A stretch of DNA of 64,000 bases from Paenibacillus sp. OV219. Its GTDB lineage: Bacteria > Bacillota > Bacilli > Paenibacillales > Paenibacillaceae. Below the pieces are notes generated by a model, which was not told where the DNA came from, ran no database searches, and saw nothing but the letters and a program-made list of their open reading frames with translations. Made by a program: the position numbers and the translations under genes. The stretch covers positions 248,001-312,000 of the forward strand of contig NZ_FOCJ01000004.1 in assembly GCF_900110075.1 (NCBI RefSeq), written 5' to 3'. Of the stretch, positions 18,141 to 26,732 are shown in pieces (the first letter of the stretch is position 1; every line of letters begins with the position of its first letter).

Positions 18141-18272
18141 CACTCTTATCTGCCAGATTCGCTTTGCAAAGCGTTTCCGCAAGAATTAGCACCGTGCATT
18201 CCTTTGTATAACAAAGGTTTGTCGGTTGCCGGGTTTCATCGGGCTAGTCCCTCCACCTGCTCTTGATAAGAA
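18141..18272 (-). promoter_or_regulatory. SAM-I (S-box) riboswitch
   Basis: On the minus strand the leader shows P1 strands CTTATC (18265-18270) and GATAAG (18145-18150), the GGTGGAGGGACTAGCCC segment, the invariant ATGAAACCCGGCAACC segment, a P3 stem, the GGTGCTAATTC segment and the P4 hairpin CGCTTTGCAAAGCG. These are hallmarks of the S-box aptamer. A terminator follows, so downstream genes should be on when SAM is low. Such control usually marks methionine, cysteine or SAM-related functions. Confidence 0.95.
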
Positions 18273-18296
18273 AGTTCCATATATTTAATTATTTCA

Positions 18297-18324
18297 ATTT
18301 TACTATAAAGGGCTTTGATGTCAA
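18297..18324 (-). promoter_or_regulatory. SigA-type promoter of the S-box unit
   Basis: TTGACA (18319-18324) and TAAAAT (18297-18302) are separated by 16 bp on the minus strand, about 25 bp before the aptamer. Confidence 0.75.
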
Positions 18325-18401
18325 GACAATGTCTGAACCCCTAATAACTGCTCGTACATTGATTCGATTCGTATTACCCGTATTGTCGATAACTTGAACG
18401 T

Positions 18402-19694
18402 TTACCTTGCCTGCAGGGGTTGTAAACCTGCTAATAATTCCCTCGCGAAAGCTTCCAGCTCAATTGATTTGCCGCCCTCCAAACGAGACACTTCCGCCGC
18501 GAATGCCATCAAATGACTGCGCACAGATGCCGCAGCCGACGTCAGCGTCTCTTGACTGCTGTAGTTCCGGACATCGTTCAAGAAGCTGCGGACGATACCG
18601 GCATCACCGCCGCCATGGCCGCTTGTTTGTGCAGGAATGGTAATTTCGGTTTTCTGGTGCGTTAGAAAATCATACAACGTGATCGTATTGTCATCTCCGC
18701 GCAGCTCACCTCGTGTGCCCATGATTTGAATTCTGCGCTCTTGGTCAAATGTAAAGCCGCACATGCTGAACATAGCGGTAGCTCCGCTCGCGAATTCCAT
18801 GCCTACCACTTGGTGGTCGACGACGTTATTATCGCTACGATAAACACAGCGGCCATAATCAGTTTCACGCAAGCCTCTTACAATGTTTTCTTTCGTTAGT
18901 TCCGGCGTGAAGTGACGCGCCCAATTGGTATACTGTTTGCTTAAATAGAATCGCGGCGCGGAATATGGACATGTTGATTCCACCTTGCAATCGAGGCAAC
19001 GTTCGGCGGAGCCTTCTGGTGCGTTCGCGATATTGAAATGCATGAGTGAGCCATAGGAGTTCACGCGTATGCAGGGCTGCTCCATTAACCAGGACAAGAC
19101 ATCCATATCGTGACATGATTTCGATAGAATCATAGGACTTGTCGTGTTCGAATTGTTCCAATTGCCGCGTACAAAGCTGTGGGCGATATGCCAGTAGCCT
19201 ACATTTTCATTCAATTGGATGGAGGCGATATCACCGATGCGGCCTTCCTGCAGCAGCTGCTTAATCGTACGCCAGAATGGAGTATAGCGCAGCACGTGGC
19301 AAATCGAGAGCAGTCTGTTATTATCTCGTGCGGCTTGCTCCATCTCCAAACACTCTCTCGGGTCCGGGGACATCGGCTTCTCCAGCAGCACGTGATACTT
19401 TTTGTTCAATGCCTTGAGAGTTGGCTCATAATGCATCTTATCCATCGTACAGATAAGCGCAATGTCAGCTAATTGATCCTCATCCAGAAGCTGCTCCCAT
19501 GATTCATAGCATTGATCCGCTGGAATCTCATATTCCCGTGCGAACTTCTCGCGGCGTAACTGATCCGGCTCGGCTACGGCAACAAATTTTAATTCATAAG
19601 GGTAATCTAGTGCGAATTGAGCGTAGGCACCTACTCCGCGAGCGCCAGCTCCAATTAATACAGCTGTAAGTTGTGTGATGCTATTCTCCTCCAA
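18402..19694 (-). CDS. Gfo/Idh/MocA-family oxidoreductase
   Basis: About 430 aa. The N-terminal Rossmann fold has AVLIGAGARGVGAY; the catalytic EKP motif is intact in HVLLEKPMSPDPRE. A Cys cluster (RCLDCKVESTCPY) in the C-terminal half may bind a metal, as in some family members. It is 9 bp behind a PhyH-type dioxygenase, and both are divergent from an AraC regulator. The start is unclear: a TTG at 19694 precedes, rather than follows, the GGAGGAG sequence, and no ATG or GTG is in frame between that site and the Rossmann fold. Confidence 0.82.
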   Translation of the reverse strand: MEENSITQLTAVLIGAGARGVGAYAQFALDYPYELKFVAVAEPDQLRREKFAREYEIPADQCYESWEQLLDEDQLADIALICTMDKMHYEPTLKALNKKYHVLLEKPMSPDPRECLEMEQAARDNNRLLSICHVLRYTPFWRTIKQLLQEGRIGDIASIQLNENVGYWHIAHSFVRGNWNNSNTTSPMILSKSCHDMDVLSWLMEQPCIRVNSYGSLMHFNIANAPEGSAERCLDCKVESTCPYSAPRFYLSKQYTNWARHFTPELTKENIVRGLRETDYGRCVYRSDNNVVDHQVVGMEFASGATAMFSMCGFTFDQERRIQIMGTRGELRGDDNTITLYDFLTHQKTEITIPAQTSGHGGGDAGIVRSFLNDVRNYSSQETLTSAAASVRSHLMAFAAEVSRLEGGKSIELEAFARELLAGLQPLQAR

Positions 19695-19703
19695 TGTAAT
19701 TTT

Positions 19704-20528
19704 TTATGCAGAATGACCCTTTGGCTTCTTGCCAATCCATCGCTCATCTACTTTATCACTAGCAGACTGATACCTGGTGTCAACGCTCAACCGATAATGG
19801 TTAGTCGTATTCTCGAGCGAACAGTGCATCAGATACATCCCGAATATAAGTACATCTCCGGCACGGAACTCGGTCGTCGCCCATTTCCCTCCGAATTTCT
19901 CCGTAATGACGAGTGGATCGTCCGTATAATGTCCGACACCATCGCGATCAGAGTCTTTCTTTCCATAGCTGCTCTTTAATTCTTCAAAGTTATGAGAGTT
20001 CAAGCAAATCGCAAGCCCTCCCATCGCATAATTAACGTCGCCAATTGGGGACCAGACGGTATAGAGATTATGAGTTCCTCTGCCCATGTAGATAATATCG
20101 TAGTGCGCGCCCGTGAAATCGCCTTTACCAACGGCCCTCAGCCATTTGTAGTGGTAAGTCATCGATTGTTCGCCGAGCAGTCCGTCAAAAAAGCGCATAA
20201 CATGTTCACCGTTCAGTACATGGAGCAATTCAGGCAAGTCTTCATTCGTACCACCCATGAAAATCGATTTGCTTCCATCAGCCATGATGCCTTCTTCAAG
20301 AAGCGTATCTCGCTCCAGCTTCCCCATCCGGTTCATTTTTTCCAAAATGCTCGTGCGAGCACGCAAGACATCTTCCCGGTTATGAAAATCGCGCAACAAC
20401 AAATACCCATCTTCTTGCAAACGCTTACGAAGCGCCTCGACATCATGAAGAAGATCATTCGAGCTTCTTAATTCCGTCAAATGAGGTCCTCCGAGCTCTA
20501 ACTCTCTACTACCCACCTTAACTTGCAT
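19704..20528 (-). CDS. Phytanoyl-CoA dioxygenase (PhyH) family protein
   Basis: 274 aa. The 2-oxoglutarate/Fe(II) oxygenase facial triad is seen as HYD in TGAHYDIIYMG and a distal His in MYLMHCSLEN, with a following Arg in HYRLSVDTRY for 2-oxoglutarate. Bacterial PhyH proteins hydroxylate varied small molecules. It is the first gene of a pair with the Gfo/Idh dehydrogenase, suggesting oxidation of a sugar, cyclitol or related compound. Divergent from the AraC gene, which probably controls it. Confidence 0.85.
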   Translation of the reverse strand: MQVKVGSRELELGGPHLTELRSSNDLLHDVEALRKRLQEDGYLLLRDFHNREDVLRARTSILEKMNRMGKLERDTLLEEGIMADGSKSIFMGGTNEDLPELLHVLNGEHVMRFFDGLLGEQSMTYHYKWLRAVGKGDFTGAHYDIIYMGRGTHNLYTVWSPIGDVNYAMGGLAICLNSHNFEELKSSYGKKDSDRDGVGHYTDDPLVITEKFGGKWATTEFRAGDVLIFGMYLMHCSLENTTNHYRLSVDTRYQSASDKVDERWIGKKPKGHSA

Positions 20529-20589
20529 TCCCCTTGCCCCTTTCCAAATTGTTTAGCCCTATTTTAAGATTGTATGACCTCCCGCACCA

Positions 20590-20618
20590 TGGAAATCTGT
20601 AAATAATACATGTATAAT
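20590..20618 (+). promoter_or_regulatory. Promoter of the AraC-type regulator gene
   Basis: TATAAT (20613-20618) with TGGAAA (20590-20595) 17 bp upstream lies 46 bp before the ATG. The -35 is weak, in line with an activator-regulated site. Confidence 0.5.
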
Positions 20619-20664
20619 CGTACAAAAACATGAAGCTAATTGATAAAAGAGGGTTGAACGTCGG

Positions 20665-21483
20665 ATGACCTATATGAATATTCCTTACCAGTTAACAGAG
20701 TTGCCGTCCCCGCCGCCATGTCAATTCAAGTCCATCTGGAAGGTACAGGCGAATAACGCTTATCAAGTCGTTCAATCTCAAGGACTATCAACACCTGGGT
20801 TATTCGTTACCCTGGAAGGAAAAGGTAAATTCGTTCAAGAGGACACAACAATAGAGCTTACGCCAGGAACGATACTATTTGTAAAAGCGTCTACTCCTTG
20901 CTCTTATGAGTGTGCGGAAGATGACTGGAAGTTTTATTTTCTTCATTTTGACCAGCTTGATATGATCCATCACTTAGGCCTTCCCATCGGACAACAAATT
21001 GCAACCTCCAAAATACATGAGGCTATTCGATTATGCGAACGCCTCATTGATACCCTTATTATTCAATCTATTGGTTACGATTACGCTGCCAATCTCACTC
21101 TTCAAGAGCTGCTACTTATATTTGCTGGAGAACAGACAACAAGAATGACTAGCAATTCCGACATGGAAAGGATCCTGTTCCAAATGCATCGTAACATTGG
21201 TGGGCAGTTCCGGAGTGAAGATTTCATTACGAGCAATAGCGGCTTATCCCGTACTGCGTTCTTCTCGCAGTTTCGAGAGATGACCGGAAAATCCCCTACC
21301 CAATACATGTTGGAGCTCAAGCTCGCGTCTGCCAAGGCTTCCTTGGAATCTACAAACTTATCGGTGAAAGAAATTGCAGCTACGCTTCATTTTTACGATG
21401 AATTCCATTTTTCAAAAACGTTTAAGAAGCATTACGGCATTTCACCACGATCCTATCGACAAGCATTTTCACGGTTGAATTAA
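20665..21483 (+). CDS. AraC-family transcriptional regulator
   Basis: 272 aa. An N-terminal cupin-like sensor (VTLEGKGKFVQEDTTIELTP; residues about 20-130) is followed by two helix-turn-helix motifs in the last 100 residues, including NSGLSRTAFFSQFREMTGKS and LSVKEIAATLHFYDEFHFSK. AraC regulators of this layout respond to sugars. It is divergent from the PhyH-dehydrogenase pair with 136 bp between, so it is likely their activator. Confidence 0.92.
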   Translation: MTYMNIPYQLTELPSPPPCQFKSIWKVQANNAYQVVQSQGLSTPGLFVTLEGKGKFVQEDTTIELTPGTILFVKASTPCSYECAEDDWKFYFLHFDQLDMIHHLGLPIGQQIATSKIHEAIRLCERLIDTLIIQSIGYDYAANLTLQELLLIFAGEQTTRMTSNSDMERILFQMHRNIGGQFRSEDFITSNSGLSRTAFFSQFREMTGKSPTQYMLELKLASAKASLESTNLSVKEIAATLHFYDEFHFSKTFKKHYGISPRSYRQAFSRLN

Positions 21484-21584
21484 TGCTCATTAAAACAAAG
21501 CAGTTACACCGGATCCGAACTGTACATGAAGCTAAGCTGCTTCTACACAGTATCTCGAGTGCTCGTCATCCAAGAACTACGGAG

Positions 21585-22451
21585 CTACCTATTCAAGAAA
21601 TCGGGCGGCGTTGCGGCTTCTATTTTGTAAAACCTTAATGCATTTCCGCCAAATATAGCGTCATAGTCGGTCTCCCTTAAATGAGAAGGTAGTGATCTCT
21701 GTAACGCCACTACAACCGTATCATAGTCACAGGTTAACAAACAGACGGGCCAATCGCTTCCGAACATAATGCGACCCGGACCAAATGTCTCGACGACATG
21801 ATGTACATAGGGAACCAAGTCCATCCAGCTCCAATTTTGTTGATCAGCCTCGGTAACTAAACCCGATAATTTGCACATCACACCAGGGTATCGTGCTAAC
21901 TCAGCGATTTGTTCCTTCCACGGCTCAATGATTTTATCTGCAATAAATGGTTTTGCCGCATGATCAATTACAGCCCGGAGTGAAGGGATTTCTCGCAGAA
22001 CTTTCCTCATGTCCGTCAGATGTCTTGGTCTCAACTGCAAATCGATAGGAAACTCATCCTTAGCAATCAATCTCAAGTTATCCATAACCCTTGGCCGAAG
22101 AATCCATCCATTAGGCAAGTCCTGCAGCATCGGACGAAATCCTACAAAGCCTTTATGTCTGCGGAAGTTAGAATAATGTAGAGGAAATTCGTCGGAGTCG
22201 AGCTCAAGCCAACCGACCACACCAACGATTGATTCCTCTTGCTCATACAGTGAGAGCATAAATGCCGTCTCTTCCAATGTCGGCGCAGCTTGTACAACGA
22301 TCGTTCGCTCAATGCCGTGCTTTTGCAAATGGCTCTTTAAGTGAGAGGGCAAGAAGTCTGCATACAGATGGCCTTGCTCTGGGGTGAGCCAACCATAATC
22401 TCCCCGGTCTGGTTTCCAGTAATGCTGATGCGCATCTATCCTTATGTTCAA
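21585..22451 (-). CDS. Amidohydrolase-fold lactonase-like hydrolase (COG3618 type)
   Basis: 288 aa TIM barrel. IDAHQHYWKP near the start carries the HxH metal motif, VIDHAAKPF gives a later His, and MFGSDWPVCL the C-terminal Asp. Members act on sugar lactones such as L-fucono- or L-rhamnono-lactone, or on dicarboxylates. It starts with TTG, 8 nt after GGAGG. It is downstream of the HTH gene and near GH92, suggesting sugar acid or lactone breakdown; the substrate is not known. Confidence 0.83.
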   Translation of the reverse strand: MNIRIDAHQHYWKPDRGDYGWLTPEQGHLYADFLPSHLKSHLQKHGIERTIVVQAAPTLEETAFMLSLYEQEESIVGVVGWLELDSDEFPLHYSNFRRHKGFVGFRPMLQDLPNGWILRPRVMDNLRLIAKDEFPIDLQLRPRHLTDMRKVLREIPSLRAVIDHAAKPFIADKIIEPWKEQIAELARYPGVMCKLSGLVTEADQQNWSWMDLVPYVHHVVETFGPGRIMFGSDWPVCLLTCDYDTVVVALQRSLPSHLRETDYDAIFGGNALRFYKIEAATPPDFLNR

Positions 22452-22490
22452 CTCATTCGCCTCCTCTTTGAAGCCTCTTTACACAGACGA

Positions 22491-23036
22491 CTACTCCGCT
22501 TCCCTCACAAAAACGATTTCGTTCGTCAGGTATTCATATGCAGCTACCCACTCGTTCGATATTAATATATCGCTTAACGTCGCATCGCTTACAAATCCAT
22601 TCCGATTCATGCTTATTAATTGATACAAGGCTAGCTTATCCCACCCGATGCAATCACTTATCGCGATACCAACGTTTCGGCACCGTTCCTTTCTCTCTGC
22701 CTCTACTTCTGTTTCGTTTATGTAGTGTTCGTCTTGGAGACTGAGGAAGTGGAGTAATAAGTCATCCAAAAGAGCCATGCTGGATATGCCTTCTGGCCGC
22801 TCTCTCCACTCAAGAAGTTGAGCTGATATGTCCAAGACAGCCTTTTCGTGTTCACTTAATCTGCCGGGGATGAAAGGTTTTACGGTCGAAGCAGGGATCT
22901 CCCACCTGCCTTTTCTTCCTTTGCTCTTGCGCTTCCCTTGCAAAGTGCCCGTTGCTAACCACTGGTAAATGATGCGCTTCTCTTTATTTAACATAATCGC
23001 GACTTCTTCCACTGTAAAAACAGGCTCATAGGTCAC
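22491..23036 (-). CDS. HTH (helix-turn-helix_17/MerR-like) DNA-binding protein
   Basis: 181 aa. Residues 7-55 form an excisionase/MerR-type winged helix: FTVEEVAIMLNKEKRIIYQWL then GRWEIPASTV. The rest is helical and unrecognised. It starts at GTG, 8 nt after AGGAGG. It is divergent from the GH92 gene, and the region between carries a palindrome and a third copy of TATGAAAC that overlaps the GH92 promoter, so it is a candidate repressor of both. Confidence 0.75.
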   Translation of the reverse strand: MTYEPVFTVEEVAIMLNKEKRIIYQWLATGTLQGKRKSKGRKGRWEIPASTVKPFIPGRLSEHEKAVLDISAQLLEWRERPEGISSMALLDDLLLHFLSLQDEHYINETEVEAERKERCRNVGIAISDCIGWDKLALYQLISMNRNGFVSDATLSDILISNEWVAAYEYLTNEIVFVREAE

Positions 23037-23054
23037 TTCATCCGCCTCCTTAGA

Positions 23055-23138
23055 CTATGAAACTATCAATTGTTTCATAGATATGATTCAGTAGACGAAT
23101 CTATAACCGCTCCATAGGCAATATTCTGTTTATGAAAC
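23055..23138. promoter_or_regulatory. Probable operator sites with TATGAAAC half-sites
   Basis: A 9-bp inverted repeat CTATGAAAC-N8-GTTTCATAG spans 23055-23080 and a third copy TATGAAAC lies at 23131-23138, on the -35 of the GH92 promoter. The spacing and position suggest binding by a dimeric regulator, probably the neighbouring HTH protein. Confidence 0.6.
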
Positions 23139-23158
23139 TGCTCTAGATTTAGTATAAT
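23130..23158 (+). promoter_or_regulatory. Promoter of the GH92 gene
   Basis: A perfect TATAAT (23153-23158) has a poor -35 (TTATGA, 23130-23135) at 17 bp spacing, overlapping the TATGAAAC site. It lies 52 bp before the ATG. Confidence 0.6.
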
Positions 23159-23210
23159 AGTGTAAGCGATTTCAAGCTATGAATCGTTATCCATAGGGGG
23201 AGTGCATTTC

Positions 23211-25847
23211 ATGATTCATAAGTCGGCAGCCACAAGAGTTTCGGAATACGTCAATACACTCAGAGGGAGCAACTCGGATCCGTCGTATTCGAAAGGAAAT
23301 ACGTTTCCTGCCACAGGGGTTCCGTTTGGCTTCAATTTCTGGTCACCTATGACTAACGCAAGCGAGCAAAGATGGATATACCAGTACAGCAGCAGCAGCA
23401 TTCAGGCGTTTACGATCAGCCATATGCCAAGTCCATGGATTGGCGATCGCCAAACGTTCCAGTTCATGCCGATGTCCGATCAAGTCACGGTGGATCGAGA
23501 CGCAAGGGGGGCTTCATTCGATCACGAGAATGAAACAGCCAAGGCGCACGTATACAGCGTGAAGTTTGATAACGGCATCCAAACAGAGATGGCTCCGACT
23601 GACCATGCGGCTTGTGTTCGTTTTAGCTTCCCAACGGATCGTTCCTATTTGCTGTTCGATACGTTTGACAATCTGGATGCCTCGATTGCATGGGATGAAG
23701 TCAATGGAGTCGTTACAGGGCATGTCGATTACCCGGATGGATTCTTGAGTCTGGTGCCTAGAATGTACGTATATGCAGAGTTCAGTCAGCCTTTTGTACG
23801 CTCAAATAAAGTCGAAGGTTACCGTGACCTAACTTCTTGGGTCGAATTTGATACGAATCAAGATCGTCAAGTGATTATGAAGATTGCTACATCCTTTATC
23901 AGCGTTGAACAAGCGAAGGCGAATCTGCTTGAGGAAATCGGCAGCAGCACCTTCGAGCAAGTGAAGCTGGCTGGGCAGGATGCCTGGGATGCGATCTTGA
24001 ATAAGATCGAGGTGGAAGGCGCCTCCGAGGATCAGCTGGTCACACTGTATTCCAACCTTTATCGTCTGTATATTTATCCAAACTCTGCTTACGAGAATGT
24101 TGAAGGCACTCCGAAATACGCAACGCCTTATGTGAAGGGCAACCCAATCAAGGAAGGCAAAATTTATGTGAACAACGGCTTCTGGGACACATACAGAACA
24201 ACATGGCCTATGTATGCGCTGCTAACGCCTGATAAAGCCGGAGAGCTGGCGGAGGGCTTCCTTAAGGGCTATAAGGACGGGGGCTGGATGGCTAGATGGT
24301 CCGCTCCGGGCTGTGTAGATTGCATGGTAGGAACTAATTCTGAAATTATTTTTGCGGATGCTTATTTGAAGGGTATTACGGGCTTTGATGTCGAAGCTGC
24401 CTATGATTCGATGATTAGGAATGCAGCAACCTATAGCAGTGACTCCTCCAAAGGACGCAAAGGAATGGATCGCTCCGTGTTCTTGGGTTATACCCCGCAG
24501 GATCAAGTGGGTGAATCGACCTCCTGGTCGCTTGAAAGTTATCTGAACGACTTTGGTGTTGCTCAGCTGGCATCAGCGCTTGGCAAAGAAGATGACGCTA
24601 AATACTTCTATAACCGGGCATTGAATTATGTGCATATCTTCTCGCCATCTGTTGGCTTCTTCCGCGGCAAGAATGAGGATGGCACTTGGCGCACCTCTGA
24701 TGAAGAATTCAGCTCGATTCGCTGGGGCTTTGAATACACGGAGGGGAATGCTTGGCACTATTGCGTAGCTGTGCCGCATGACGGACAAGGGCTTGCCAAT
24801 CTGTATGGCGGAAGAGAAGGATTGTCGGGCAAAATCGACGATGTATTCCATGCACCTAGAGATTTTGAAGAAGGTGGATACTTCCGCGTCATTCATGAGA
24901 TGGTTGAGGCTTACGATATCGATAGAGGTCAGTACGGACATTCGAATCAGCCTGTTCATCATACCATCTACATGTACAACTATGCCGGCACACCGTGGAA
25001 GACACAAGAGCGTGCGCGTGATATTGTAACTCGTCTATATGATTCTGGAGTTGGGACGGGCAACGGCTATCAAGGCGATGAAGATAACGGCGAAATGTCC
25101 GCATGGTATCTGTTTGCTGCGATGGGCTTTTACCCTGTAAGCGTAGGACGTCCTGAATATGCGATCGGTGCGCCTTATTTCAAGAAGATGACGATTCATT
25201 TGGAGAATGGCAAGGCTATTGTCATCAATGCTCCGAAGGTGAATGACGACAACATCTATGTACAGGGTTTGAAGTTGAATGGGCAAGACTATACGAAGAA
25301 CTACTTCTTGCACCAAGATCTTGCAAATGGAGCTGTTCTAGAGTTCGATATGGGTCCATCTCCATCAAGCTGGGGCTCAGGGAAAGACGATGTGCCGCCT
25401 TCACTGACTACAGGCGAGCTGCCGCCGCAGCCGTTGCAAGACCTAGCTAACGGAGGCAAGGTTACGGCAAGCGGAGAGAATGAAGCAGCTGGCAACACAG
25501 CGGCTCAGGCATTCGTCAACAATTCTTCGACGAAATGGCAGACATTAGAGTCCGCAGGCTGGATTCAATATGAGCTGAAGGAAGCAGGAGCTGTGCAAAT
25601 GTACACCATCACCTCAGCGAATGATGGTAAAGCGCAGGATCCTATGAGCTGGGAGCTCCTTGCTTCCAACGATGGAACCAACTGGACCATTCTGGATGCG
25701 AGAGACGATGAGGCCTTCACCTGGAGACAACACACACGTCCATTCGCCATGAATCAGGCTCACGCATTCACCTTCTACCGTTTGAATGTGAAGCAAAACC
25801 ATGGAGCCGACTCCTTGCAAATCGCAGAAATTGAATTGCTTGGGTAA
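23211..25847 (+). CDS. GH92-type alpha-mannosidase with discoidin domain
   Basis: 878 aa. The N-terminal beta-sandwich domain and C-terminal (alpha/alpha)6 barrel of GH92 are seen, with signature segments NTFPATGVPFGFNFW, HYCVAVPHDGQGL, VHHTIYMYNYAGTPW and GDEDNGEMSAWYLFAAMGF; the family is Ca-dependent and inverting. Residues about 740-878 form an F5/8 type C discoidin domain (from QDLANGGKVTASGENE to QIAEIELLG). No signal peptide is visible after the chosen ATG, behind GGGGGAG, which is odd for a carbohydrate-binding module. Alpha-mannosidase activity is the family's best-known function; substrate linkage unknown. Confidence 0.88.
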   Translation: MIHKSAATRVSEYVNTLRGSNSDPSYSKGNTFPATGVPFGFNFWSPMTNASEQRWIYQYSSSSIQAFTISHMPSPWIGDRQTFQFMPMSDQVTVDRDARGASFDHENETAKAHVYSVKFDNGIQTEMAPTDHAACVRFSFPTDRSYLLFDTFDNLDASIAWDEVNGVVTGHVDYPDGFLSLVPRMYVYAEFSQPFVRSNKVEGYRDLTSWVEFDTNQDRQVIMKIATSFISVEQAKANLLEEIGSSTFEQVKLAGQDAWDAILNKIEVEGASEDQLVTLYSNLYRLYIYPNSAYENVEGTPKYATPYVKGNPIKEGKIYVNNGFWDTYRTTWPMYALLTPDKAGELAEGFLKGYKDGGWMARWSAPGCVDCMVGTNSEIIFADAYLKGITGFDVEAAYDSMIRNAATYSSDSSKGRKGMDRSVFLGYTPQDQVGESTSWSLESYLNDFGVAQLASALGKEDDAKYFYNRALNYVHIFSPSVGFFRGKNEDGTWRTSDEEFSSIRWGFEYTEGNAWHYCVAVPHDGQGLANLYGGREGLSGKIDDVFHAPRDFEEGGYFRVIHEMVEAYDIDRGQYGHSNQPVHHTIYMYNYAGTPWKTQERARDIVTRLYDSGVGTGNGYQGDEDNGEMSAWYLFAAMGFYPVSVGRPEYAIGAPYFKKMTIHLENGKAIVINAPKVNDDNIYVQGLKLNGQDYTKNYFLHQDLANGAVLEFDMGPSPSSWGSGKDDVPPSLTTGELPPQPLQDLANGGKVTASGENEAAGNTAAQAFVNNSSTKWQTLESAGWIQYELKEAGAVQMYTITSANDGKAQDPMSWELLASNDGTNWTILDARDDEAFTWRQHTRPFAMNQAHAFTFYRLNVKQNHGADSLQIAEIELLG

Positions 25848-25929
25848 GCGATCATTCAAGCCAGTCAGCGGAATCAGGACGATTCTGAATGCTTGAAATG
25901 ATTGAATCGAATAAATCAATATTAATGAA

Positions 25930-25955
25930 AGAGCCATCCCGCAAGGGATGGCTCT
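25930..25955. terminator. Bidirectional terminator after GH92
   Basis: An 11-bp stem with a GCAA loop lies between convergent genes. On the minus strand the tail is T-rich (TTCATTAATATT); on the plus strand it is weaker. Confidence 0.75.
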
Positions 25956-26066
25956 AAACCTTCTCGTAACAGACAGCGAGGTGAACCGTATCACAATAGT
26001 GGCCTATCCGGCCGCCATTGTCGCATCAGCCAGCGCTATACAACATACCGAAGCTGATCGCCATTT

Positions 26067-26675
26067 TTAATCAAAATCATAGCGCTGTTCCAGAAACGGA
26101 TCGCCATACATATGGTACCCGTTCCGCTCCCAAAACCCCGCCTTATCTTTCTCCATAAACTCGATACCGCGCAGCCACTTGGCGCTCTTCCAGAAGTAGA
26201 GATGCGGCACGACCATACGAACCGGATAACCGTGTTCCGGAGATAGAATTTCTCCATTATGCTTGATTGCAAGGAACGACGTGTCACGTAAGAAGTCTTC
26301 GAGCGGCAGGTTCGTCGACCAGCCATGCTCGGCGTGCAGCATGACGAACTTCGCCTCCGGCTTCAGCTTGACCCGCTCCATAATGGTCGCCACCGCTACG
26401 CCTTCCCAGACGTTATCGAGCTTCGACCACGTCGTGACGCAGTGAATATCGTTCCCGAATTGCTGTCGCGGCAGCTGCATGAACTCCTTGTACGAGATCT
26501 CAGCAATCTCTTCAACAAGACCGAACAAGCGCAAATGCCATAACCCCATATCCCGGTAGTAAGGCACCTCCCCATGATGGAGTACAGGGAATCCTGTCGT
26601 TACCCGCTGCCCCGGCGGAACACGGTCTCCGTCACCGGCATCGCTGTCTTTGCGTGCATCTGGCCCAAACAACAT
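26067..26675 (-). CDS. Sulfite-oxidase-like molybdopterin protein (YuiH-like)
   Basis: 202 aa containing one oxidoreductase molybdopterin-binding domain. The Mo-ligating Cys is probably in NDIHCVTTWSKLDN. Bacillus YuiH and related proteins keep only this domain; their substrate is unsettled. No Tat or Sec signal is visible, so it looks cytoplasmic. ATG follows GGAGAAG. Its neighbours (cysteine hydrolase, MFS) run in the same direction but show no clear metabolic link. Confidence 0.87.
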   Translation of the reverse strand: MLFGPDARKDSDAGDGDRVPPGQRVTTGFPVLHHGEVPYYRDMGLWHLRLFGLVEEIAEISYKEFMQLPRQQFGNDIHCVTTWSKLDNVWEGVAVATIMERVKLKPEAKFVMLHAEHGWSTNLPLEDFLRDTSFLAIKHNGEILSPEHGYPVRMVVPHLYFWKSAKWLRGIEFMEKDKAGFWERNGYHMYGDPFLEQRYDFD

Positions 26676-26732
26676 CTTCGCTTCTCCTTCCGGCGCTGTG
26701 AGCTGCGCCGCACAAGTATACGACTGCTTCGC

